Assembly (NCBI GenBank): GCA_965220665.1
Contig: CBDCQQ010000004.1
Location: 620,001-684,000 of the forward strand
Length of the DNA stretch: 64,000 bases
Source of the DNA: JAJDZL01 sp965220665
GTDB lineage: Bacteria; Pseudomonadota; Gammaproteobacteria; Arenicellales; JAJDZL01
Direction of reading: 5' to 3'
Shown: in pieces, positions 17,912 through 24,675 of the stretch
Numbering within the stretch: the first letter of the stretch is position 1
How the letters are laid out: each line of letters opens with the position of its first letter
The notes under the pieces: model-generated
Databases searched by the model: none
Told to the model about the DNA's origin: nothing
Seen by the model: the letters and a program-made list of their open reading frames with translations, nothing else
Made by a program: the position numbers and the translations under genes

Positions 17912-18638
17912 CATTGTCGTCGGGAAGATGGTTATGGTCGTGATGGTGCTGATAAAGCGCATGGGAACGCGTCGCTTCCGAACCGAACAATTCTTCAAAC
18001 GATTTGTTATTCACAACATGCATAGGTGTTCCAACACAGCAGATATGGCAGTTGATACAAATTACGGTGTCGGTTTGAGCCATGACCATGTGCAAATTGT
18101 GACACGCCAGTAAAATGCCGCAATTCAAGCGATCTCGAATATCGACAATTTGATTGTAAAGCTTAATCTCTCCCTTAAAGTCCAATCCTTGGGAAGGTTC
18201 ATCAAGGAGTAGAAGGTCGGGTTTTCTAAGCAGTGCGCGGGCAAAAAGTGCCCTCTGAAACTCACCGCCAGAGAGCTCCTGCACTGGTTGGTCAGCTAAT
18301 TTCAGGATATTCATTTCGCTCAATGCTTCTTCTACCTCGACGGTCTGGAACTTTTCGTTGATATTCATTAAGCGCCGCACTGTCATTGGCAAAGTCGAAT
18401 CAATGGCAATGCGTTGTGGTACATAACCAATTCGAATACCGTTGCTCTTCATGACAGAGCCACGATCCGGCGTAATAGATCCAGAGAGGACTTTTGCCAC
18501 TGTTGTTTTACCGCTTCCGTTCGGACCAATTAACGAAACGATTTCACCTCGCCTGATAGACAAGTCAATGTCTCGAATTAGCCAACGTCCGTTTCGAATA
18601 ACGCTGGCTGACCGCAAACCTGCAAGCATAGAATCCAT
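17895..18638 (-). CDS. znuC: Zinc ABC transporter ATP-binding protein ZnuC
   Basis: This 247-residue ATPase of the zinc importer has Walker A GPNGSGKT near residues 38-45, signature LSGGEFQRA and Walker B LLLLDEPSQGLD, with a His-rich C-terminus (ALYQHHHDHNHLPDD). The last residues, VRAGE plus the stop, are encoded by the right end of the insertion sequence, so the native tail was cut off and replaced. The catalytic core is complete and length is near normal for the family. It is transcribed leftward away from znuA, with a shared Zur operator at 18696-18712. It should still function if the tail is dispensable. Confidence 0.93.
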   Translation of the reverse strand: MDSMLAGLRSASVIRNGRWLIRDIDLSIRRGEIVSLIGPNGSGKTTVAKVLSGSITPDRGSVMKSNGIRIGYVPQRIAIDSTLPMTVRRLMNINEKFQTVEVEEALSEMNILKLADQPVQELSGGEFQRALFARALLRKPDLLLLDEPSQGLDFKGEIKLYNQIVDIRDRLNCGILLACHNLHMVMAQTDTVICINCHICCVGTPMHVVNNKSFEELFGSEATRSHALYQHHHDHNHLPDDNVRAGE

Positions 18639-18695
18639 GACACCAAAGTCCTCAGACTACTTTAGACAGTGTAAAATTTCGTTTGAAAAAATGTA

Positions 18696-18712
18696 ATGTT
18701 ATAATATAACAT
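18696..18712. promoter_or_regulatory. Zur operator between znuC and znuA
   Basis: ATGTTATAATATAACAT is a perfect 17-nt palindrome that matches the core of the known gammaproteobacterial Zur box. It sits between the divergent znuC and znuA starts, the usual position, and should repress both when zinc is sufficient. Confidence 0.92.
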
Positions 18713-18768
18713 CTATAGTAAATCCTTATCCAAAAGAATATGTACAAATCAAACGCATTGAGGTGATC

Positions 18769-19767
18769 ATGAAACGAATTTTTGCTTTTCTACTCGCATT
18801 GATGATTTTCGGTAGCGCTGCCGCTTCTGAAAGCAAAGTCGTCGTTAGTATTAATCCAATTCATAGCTTGGTTGCCTCAGTAATGGAAGGAGTTGGGACA
18901 CCTGACCTCCTGATTAAGGGAAATAAATCCCTTCACGGCTACCAAGTTAAACCATCTGATGCAATTCTATTGGAAAACGCCGATGTGATTGTTTGGATTG
19001 GCCCGACCATGGAATCAACTTTGATTGATTCAATCTCTAATGCGCGCGACGGTACGACAGTGATTGAGGTTGGAGCCATGCACGGTTTGCAACTTTATGA
19101 AAATCGCGAATCTCCAGAGGGCGGACACATGGACCATGGTGAGGAAGACGAGCACGGTCACGACGATGAACATGGCCATGGTGAGGAAGACGAGCACGGT
19201 CACGACGATGAACATGGCGATGGTGAGGAAGACGAGCACGGTCACGCTCACGGTCGCTACGATTTGCACATTTGGCTTGATATCAACAATGCCAAAGTGG
19301 TTACTCAAGAAATAGCTGAGCAACTTGCAGACATCTCTCCTCAAAACGAAGCGCAGCTAACCTCAAACATGAACAAAACCCTTGAGAAACTGAACTCACT
19401 GGAAGTGGAACTGCGAAGTATGTCAGAATCATTTTCAAGTTCACCCTTTGTAGTGTTTCACGACGCGTACCAATATCTTGAAAAAATGCTGGGACTCAAT
19501 AATGTCGGCACAATCACCATTAGTCCTGAACGTGAGGCAGGTGCAAAAAGATTGCTCGAGTTGCGAGAAAAAATTAGTGAGACTGGGGCGTCATGCGTAT
19601 TCAAGGAACCGCAGTTCGACCCAAGTGAGGTGGACATAATTTCTGAAGGTACAGATTTGCAAGTCGGAACATTGGACCCGTTAGGTGCAGATATTGAACC
19701 TGGACCGAACGCTTACTTTGAACTGCTGCGAAACATGGTGCTCTCATTGAAAAATTGCTTGGGCTGA
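18769..19767 (+). CDS. znuA: Zinc ABC transporter substrate-binding protein ZnuA
   Basis: This 332-residue periplasmic zinc-binding protein has a signal peptide at residues 1-20 (cut near SAAAS). It shows the cluster A-1 layout: INPIHSLVASVM, then a His-rich loop at about residues 118-160, then LHIWLDINNAKV and FHDAYQYLE with further metal-site histidines. The loop is built from nearly three copies of a 14-residue unit (GEEDEHGHDDEHG-H/D), seen as a 42-nt tandem repeat at 19137-19250. ATG at 18769 with GAGG at 18760-18763 is a better start than GTG at 18763. It is divergent from znuC under the Zur site. Confidence 0.95.
   Translation: MKRIFAFLLALMIFGSAAASESKVVVSINPIHSLVASVMEGVGTPDLLIKGNKSLHGYQVKPSDAILLENADVIVWIGPTMESTLIDSISNARDGTTVIEVGAMHGLQLYENRESPEGGHMDHGEEDEHGHDDEHGHGEEDEHGHDDEHGDGEEDEHGHAHGRYDLHIWLDINNAKVVTQEIAEQLADISPQNEAQLTSNMNKTLEKLNSLEVELRSMSESFSSSPFVVFHDAYQYLEKMLGLNNVGTITISPEREAGAKRLLELREKISETGASCVFKEPQFDPSEVDIISEGTDLQVGTLDPLGADIEPGPNAYFELLRNMVLSLKNCLG
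19137..19250 (+). repeat. 42-nt tandem repeat encoding the ZnuA histidine-rich loop
   Basis: Nearly three copies of a 42-nt unit (GGTGAGGAAGACGAGCACGG start) occur in frame. The copies are almost identical in DNA, which suggests recent expansion. Confidence 0.85.
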
Positions 19768-19875
19768 TGCATTTCGAATCAAGAAATTAATCTCGATAAG
19801 TTTCAATAACTAACAATCGCCCTCAATAGAAATTGACAACGAAGGGGATTGTCCGACTCATGCCAGCAATTGATC

Positions 19876-19897
19876 CGCTGCACGGAATCGTGCAGCG
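19876..19897 (+). terminator. Strong hairpin downstream of znuA
   Basis: CGCTGCACG and CGTGCAGCG form a perfect 9-bp stem around GAAT. No clear T run follows, so it may act as a weak or factor-assisted terminator for znuA, about 110 bases after its stop. Confidence 0.45.
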
Positions 19898-20036
19898 TTA
19901 TCTCACAGCCCGTTCATTCGAAAAATTGTAAAAACTCCCTGTATCAGTAGCCGAGGATCGTCCTCAAATTTGTTCTGGAGCATTCTTGGTAAAGAAATTT
20001 TGTTGAACTGACACTTAAGTCGCATCGCGTTTGAAA

Positions 20037-20220
20037 GTATGTCGTCTACCATTTCAATGAACGCAAATGTGAACATGCATTTGCCCACTTGACTCAATGG
20101 TACGACGTCTGGAACTCTGCGCGTAGGGAGGACGAGCTCACCGCGGTCAAGCGTGGGGCGATTCCATTCGGAAATATGTGTCAATTTTACGAACTTGTTC
20201 CGTACCTTCTGGATACCTTA
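20037..20220 (-). pseudogene. Duplicated fragment of the permease-SPFH gene
   Basis: About 185 bp closely match 26385-26572 in the same orientation and correspond to residues near 196-258 of the permease at 24675-27140. The fragment still reads THISEWNRPTLDRGEL, as in the full gene. It lies inside a 93-codon open frame (19903-20184) that diverges after the match, so it lacks everything needed for a permease. It shows that part of the permease operon was once duplicated or moved next to znuA. Confidence 0.85.
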
Positions 20221-20225
20221 CTATT

Positions 20226-20330
20226 GATTGGAATGATGGGCAGCGATTGACAAAAGTGGTTAAATTGAATTCAATTGACCTGTTCGAGTAATCAGGGCAG
20301 TCTCGACAAAAGCAGTCAATAAATTGAATT
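20226..20330 (+). repeat. Right copy of the imperfect direct repeat flanking the znu locus
   Basis: This matches 14805-14900 in the same orientation. It carries AATTGAATTCAATT, a perfect 14-nt palindrome at 20263-20276, and a 10-nt insertion relative to the left copy. It begins a few bases from the end of the permease fragment. Confidence 0.8.
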
Positions 20331-20456
20331 ATGTTGCCTATAGCATGCGCATCTAGACATCTAGAAGCATACGATCAATACTGAGAGATCTTTGTATACA
20401 AATTCCTCTGCACGGAGACTATACAAAGACTCGGCCGGATTCGTATTCGTGAAGCT

Positions 20457-20933
20457 CTATAGATAGAGGGACACCAAAGCCATACCCTGCAAGGCGCCTA
20501 GAATGAGCAGAGCTACGCTGACGATTCCCATGCAGGTTGAGTAATAGGCAAGGCGTCTTGTCGTATCATCATAGTAGAACAGTACCTCATCTCGCTCTAG
20601 ACGGTCGTGAATGAATTCGTGCATAGCGACTTCAGCAGAATGCGCTTCCTTGATTGTCGTCGCAGTAACCATAAACAATGTGATGGTCGAAAAGAGAGTA
20701 CCAAGAATGAATGTCAGCAACATGAACACACAAACCCAATGATATACACCGACCAAGTGAAGGTAATTCAGCATGCCGAATGTAATTGCGACGCCACCAC
20801 CATTCCCTAGAATAAGCATGCGTGCAGATTCAACGATAAAACGAAACATCGTGGAGCGCCGCATATAGAGCACTTCTAGTAATTTGCGAAGCCAGTATTG
20901 CTGCGCAGCGAATTCAAACTCTGATAGTTTCAC
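20457..20933 (-). CDS. Small membrane protein of unknown function
   Basis: This 158-residue protein is not recognised. It appears to have three to four hydrophobic segments: near residues 45-65 and 66-92 (the second rich in F, L and T) and near 130-158 at the very end. Between them is a charged, probably cytoplasmic, stretch with EAHSAEVAMHEFIHDRLERDE. The start is GTG at 20933. It follows the family-6 binding protein by 49 bases on the same strand, so it is probably the last gene of the permease-SPFH operon. Confidence 0.6.
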   Translation of the reverse strand: MKLSEFEFAAQQYWLRKLLEVLYMRRSTMFRFIVESARMLILGNGGGVAITFGMLNYLHLVGVYHWVCVFMLLTFILGTLFSTITLFMVTATTIKEAHSAEVAMHEFIHDRLERDEVLFYYDDTTRRLAYYSTCMGIVSVALLILGALQGMALVSLYL

Positions 20934-20982
20934 GGTCGTCTATCTCAATTTTTTGAAAGTAAATGCTTTGGCAAGATAGCTT

Positions 20983-22263
20983 TCAATTGTTTTCTAGCAT
21001 GTCTATTGAAGCTAGCGTCACAAGCTGATTGCCTGTTCCAATTTCAGTAATGTAAACTCTGTGCAGTCCCTGATTCTCGCCTTCTTTGAAGAATAACTTC
21101 ACACCCCCAATATCAAATTCTTGTGTATTGAAAATGTAATCCAACAGTGATTGTCTAGTTATTCCACCATCATCAATTTGTTGAAGAACATGAATTGCAA
21201 AACGTGCGGCCAAATATCCTTCAAAAGAAACAAAGTTTTTCGTTGATTTTTCGTCTAGAGAGTTTTTTCTTGCGAATTCATCCATCGATTTCGTGAATTG
21301 GGCGACTAAAGGCAGAGACTGATCATTCAACGATGGAAAGACTTGGGAAAAAACTAGTCCCTGTGCTTCGTCACCTAGTTCGTCAATAAGAGCCTGAACA
21401 CCAACGACAGAAAGATTTATAAACAATGGATTTAAGCCTTGCAAACGGGTGTAGCGAATGAAATCTGAAGCAGCTCGATAGGAGGAAACCATACCGATTG
21501 CCTGCGGTTCCGAATCGCGAATTTCCCAAACTGCGGAAGACGCGACAGTTAGGTTGCGAGCATGAGAACCTCTTGCTGCCAATAACAAGTCTCGTTTTCT
21601 GAGTTCCTCCACGACTCCCCGTAAACCAGTTCTGCCGTACGCATCATCTCGGTAAAAGACAGCAATTCTGTCGATGCCAATACTCGTGAGATACTCCACC
21701 CAAGCTCTTGTTTCTTGCTTGTATGTTGGACGTAGGTTGACGACGGTGCTATAGCGTTTCTTGTTTCTCAGCAGATCAGCACCTGTAAAAGGTGCAATGA
21801 ATGGCACGTTATGTCGATCCGTCAGAGCAGCGGCAACTTTTGCCGTTGGCGTGCCGATACTACCAATAATTGCAAATATTTCTTTTGAATCAATGAATGA
21901 CTGCGTAATCTGCCTGGTTTTTTCAGGATCGTAGGAATCATCTTCACTCACCAAGATTAGCCGACGTCCGTTGATTCCTCCCTGCGAGTTAATCTCGTCG
22001 AATGCAGCTCGTATACCCGAGGCCATGCTTTGCGCAATTTTCTCAGTTCGACCACTTAGAGACGCCGATTGGCCGAACACGATTCGATCGGAAAATACAC
22101 CTGATTCAGATGCCCAGACTTGCGAGCCAGCTGACAAATAAATCAGCACAAGCATCAAAAGAATGCAATACAAGATTTTTAGTACGCTAGCTCTTCTATT
22201 TCTCGAATTTGCTAGTCTAAGCGACCCACCACGCATTTCCTTTTCCTTCGAAACATCATCCAC
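20983..22263 (-). CDS. Family-6 (branched-chain amino acid type) periplasmic binding protein
   Basis: This 426-residue protein has an N-terminal membrane or signal segment near residues 27-50, followed by a Peripla_BP_6 fold (COG0683). Landmarks are IVFGQSASLSGRTEKIAQSM, LVSEDDSYDPEKTRQ and FAIIGSIGTPTAKV, given here as landmarks near residues 61, 105 and 132. Such proteins bind amino acids, amides or other small ligands. There is no LivHM-type permease in the window, so it may serve as a sensor or work with the permease-SPFH protein. The start is GTG at 22263; ATG at 22236 with AAGGAA before it is also plausible. It lies 14 bases after the HflK stop. Confidence 0.8.
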   Translation of the reverse strand: MDDVSKEKEMRGGSLRLANSRNRRASVLKILYCILLMLVLIYLSAGSQVWASESGVFSDRIVFGQSASLSGRTEKIAQSMASGIRAAFDEINSQGGINGRRLILVSEDDSYDPEKTRQITQSFIDSKEIFAIIGSIGTPTAKVAAALTDRHNVPFIAPFTGADLLRNKKRYSTVVNLRPTYKQETRAWVEYLTSIGIDRIAVFYRDDAYGRTGLRGVVEELRKRDLLLAARGSHARNLTVASSAVWEIRDSEPQAIGMVSSYRAASDFIRYTRLQGLNPLFINLSVVGVQALIDELGDEAQGLVFSQVFPSLNDQSLPLVAQFTKSMDEFARKNSLDEKSTKNFVSFEGYLAARFAIHVLQQIDDGGITRQSLLDYIFNTQEFDIGGVKLFFKEGENQGLHRVYITEIGTGNQLVTLASIDMLENN

Positions 22264-22277
22264 GACTCTAAATGATT

Positions 22278-23813
22278 CTATTGTCTGTTTTTGTGCACCG
22301 GATTTGCCTCCATGCTACCGTGCTGTCCTTGCGAGACTGATTGGTTCATGTGCTGTTGAGTATCTCCATTCGCGTGCTGCTGTCCTTCCTGATAATGTTG
22401 TGCTTGCTGCCCGCTCTGATGCTGCTCTTCCGATTGCTCCTGATGCATAGTCTCATTCTGTCCGTCATCTGCGCCTTTTTCATCGGTCAAGTGGGCCTGT
22501 TGATCCCCATTTTCGGTGTGTTGCCCCCCAATATCCATATCTGATTCTTTCGCGGTATGCGGAAGCCCGAGATGACCGGGTTCAGATCGCATTGGATTTC
22601 TCACATTCGGATCAAGATCATGACTCGGCAACCGCCGGGTGTTGTCCGGTATATTATCCAGATGATGTGGTTCCTGCCCCGGCTGATGTGCGCCATAGCC
22701 AGGTAGTCGGTCTGAAATCTCGCCAGTAACGTGACCAGCAGCTGACCCCGGATGTTGAGCCTCTTCGCTAATTTGCCTCATTGAGAGACGTTTATCTTCA
22801 TGTTCGCCCTTTCCTTCACCATCAACCCCTGGTACACCGCTCGGACTTTCAAGCAAATTAATCGCAATATTCGGCGTCTCTCCAGGCTTTAAAACCACGA
22901 CGCGCGCATTACTCAAAATCTTTCTGACTGTATTCCAGTAGTGAGTATGCTGAGTCTGGTCTGGATTAATACGGTTCCGGGCTAGTAGTGCCAAAAATGT
23001 ATTGGCATCGCTGCGTGCCTGCTCAACATGAGCTTCTGCACTGGCAGCGGCGCTATCAACGATTTGCGCTGCCACACCATTGGCCTGTGCGAGAGTCAGT
23101 TCTTTTCTCTTCAGTGCAGCGTTCACAACTTCGTGTCGTTGCGCTTTGGCATCATTAACTGAGCGAAACGCGGGTACAACGTCTAATGGTGGTGAAACTG
23201 ATACCATGTTCAATGAAACGATTTCTATCCCTATTTCCAATAGATCAATTCTGTCGGATACAAGGGCCACAATCGAATTTTCAATGTATTGCTTCTCTGT
23301 CACCAAAACCATGTATATGTACATAGTTGAAATCAACTGTATGAAACCACCACGAATTTCTTCCCGCAACATCTCTATGGCATCTTTAGTTCGAAATAGA
23401 AATTTTTCGAGATCGTTGACCCTGTATTGAACAACGAATGTAGCATCAACGAAATTGAAATCTCCTGAGAGGGTAGACATCTGAGGATTGATTCGAGTGT
23501 CAACTCGAATTGAATGGACACGCGCTGTCCTGAATTTGTTTATGCGCTCAATTCCAAACGGAATATGCCAGCCAAGACCGGGCTGAACTTCCGCGTTTAC
23601 CAGTTTACCAAAGCGGCGCTTGGTGGCAGTTTCATCGATGTTCACCCGATAGAAACCGGAAAATACCACTACAATCAGTGCGATGACAATCAGGCCCACT
23701 CCGTAATATGCCAACGGAATGTTCCTGATACGGTCGAACGACTTCTGAATTATGCGAACGCTGGGCGTTTCCTGTTCTAATTCAGGCTCATTTGGAAACG
23801 GTTCATTCGCCAT
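22278..23813 (-). CDS. hflK: HflK-like SPFH membrane protein with Q/H-rich tail
   Basis: This 511-residue protein has a short cytoplasmic start, one membrane segment near residues 34-54, and an SPFH (band 7) domain near 55-300. Known HflK forms a cage with HflC around the FtsH protease. The remaining 170 residues or so are low-complexity, rich in Gln, His, Gly and Asp, with about 17 histidines. E. coli HflK also has Gln/Gly-rich termini, but this tail is long and His-rich. It overlaps the hflC-like gene by 11 bases. Order here is hflC then hflK, the reverse of E. coli. A metal-linked role is inferred from the tail and the upstream Zur-like site. Confidence 0.8.
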   Translation of the reverse strand: MANEPFPNEPELEQETPSVRIIQKSFDRIRNIPLAYYGVGLIVIALIVVVFSGFYRVNIDETATKRRFGKLVNAEVQPGLGWHIPFGIERINKFRTARVHSIRVDTRINPQMSTLSGDFNFVDATFVVQYRVNDLEKFLFRTKDAIEMLREEIRGGFIQLISTMYIYMVLVTEKQYIENSIVALVSDRIDLLEIGIEIVSLNMVSVSPPLDVVPAFRSVNDAKAQRHEVVNAALKRKELTLAQANGVAAQIVDSAAASAEAHVEQARSDANTFLALLARNRINPDQTQHTHYWNTVRKILSNARVVVLKPGETPNIAINLLESPSGVPGVDGEGKGEHEDKRLSMRQISEEAQHPGSAAGHVTGEISDRLPGYGAHQPGQEPHHLDNIPDNTRRLPSHDLDPNVRNPMRSEPGHLGLPHTAKESDMDIGGQHTENGDQQAHLTDEKGADDGQNETMHQEQSEEQHQSGQQAQHYQEGQQHANGDTQQHMNQSVSQGQHGSMEANPVHKNRQ

Positions 23814-24675
23814 TTAGCACTTTCAACAATTTAGAATCAGATTCCAGAAACAATGTGGTCTGTTTCCCAATAATGGATTCATAGCTCTCCAGACTACGAA
23901 TGAAGCGATAGAATTCTGGATCTTTCGCGTAGGCATCGCCAAGAACTTTCAGTGCTTCCGCTTCCGCTTCACCTAGAATTTTCGTCCCTTCTGCATGGGC
24001 GCGTGCTAATATTCTTTCATGTTCTGCGGCAGCCTTAGCTTCAATCCTGAGAGCTTCTTCAGCACCTTCACTACGGTATCTCGCAGCGATTCTCGCCCGC
24101 TCTGCCTTCATTCGACCAACTACGCTCGCTCGGTTTTCAATGGGCAAGGTAAAACCGACGATTTGAACTGAATTTACGCCAACACCAAAATTCTGGAATG
24201 CTGTTTGGTCAACTAGTTGGCGGATTTTTTCAGACAAAATGTGAAAATCAACTTTATCTGTCCCGACGTTGATGAAATCTTCAAGTGCCAGATTGCCAAC
24301 CGCCGCACCTAGTCGAGCAACATATAAATCCTCCAATCTTGCTTCCGCACCCAGTTTATTCTGCACCGTGGCTACAAACTGCTTGGGATTCTTGACCCGC
24401 CAGGTCACGAACAACTCTATTACTACATTTTTTTCGTCATCCGTAAGCAATTCCTGTGCATTGCTCTTGAGAATGAACTGTCGCATATCGACACGAATGA
24501 CTCGGTCAACTGGCCATGGCAGCTTGACTTGCAATCCAGGGTTGCGGATATCATCCAAAGGTTCGCCGAAACGAGTGACGACTGCAACTTCAGTTTCGTC
24601 TACGGTGTACAAACTGGTACCAAAAATCCAATACGCCAGTACTAGCACAACTACAATTGCTACACTACGTTTCAT
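23803..24675 (-). CDS. hflC: HflC-like SPFH membrane protein
   Basis: This 290-residue protein has an N-terminal membrane anchor (about residues 4-20) and an SPFH domain. It shows HflC landmarks: GRMKAERARIAARYRSEG near residue 190 and DPEFYRFIRSLESYE near 250. It would form membrane rings with HflK. The ATG at 24675 sits directly on the stop of the permease-SPFH gene, and a TTG three bases earlier is also in frame. Because it lies in a different setting from the housekeeping hflX-hflK-hflC locus, it is probably a paralogue. Confidence 0.85.
   Translation of the reverse strand: MKRSVAIVVVLVLAYWIFGTSLYTVDETEVAVVTRFGEPLDDIRNPGLQVKLPWPVDRVIRVDMRQFILKSNAQELLTDDEKNVVIELFVTWRVKNPKQFVATVQNKLGAEARLEDLYVARLGAAVGNLALEDFINVGTDKVDFHILSEKIRQLVDQTAFQNFGVGVNSVQIVGFTLPIENRASVVGRMKAERARIAARYRSEGAEEALRIEAKAAAEHERILARAHAEGTKILGEAEAEALKVLGDAYAKDPEFYRFIRSLESYESIIGKQTTLFLESDSKLLKVLNGE

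Larger units (their letters stand above)
19768..20456. other. Gap after znuA with hairpin, permease fragment and repeat
   Basis: No intact gene lies here. It holds a perfect hairpin (19876-19897), a broken copy of part of the permease-SPFH gene (20037-20220) and the right copy of the long direct repeat (20226-20330). Confidence 0.7.

Noticed and set aside
19137..19250. Tandem repeat considered as a CRISPR array
   Set aside because: Units are contiguous without spacers and encode the ZnuA His loop in frame.
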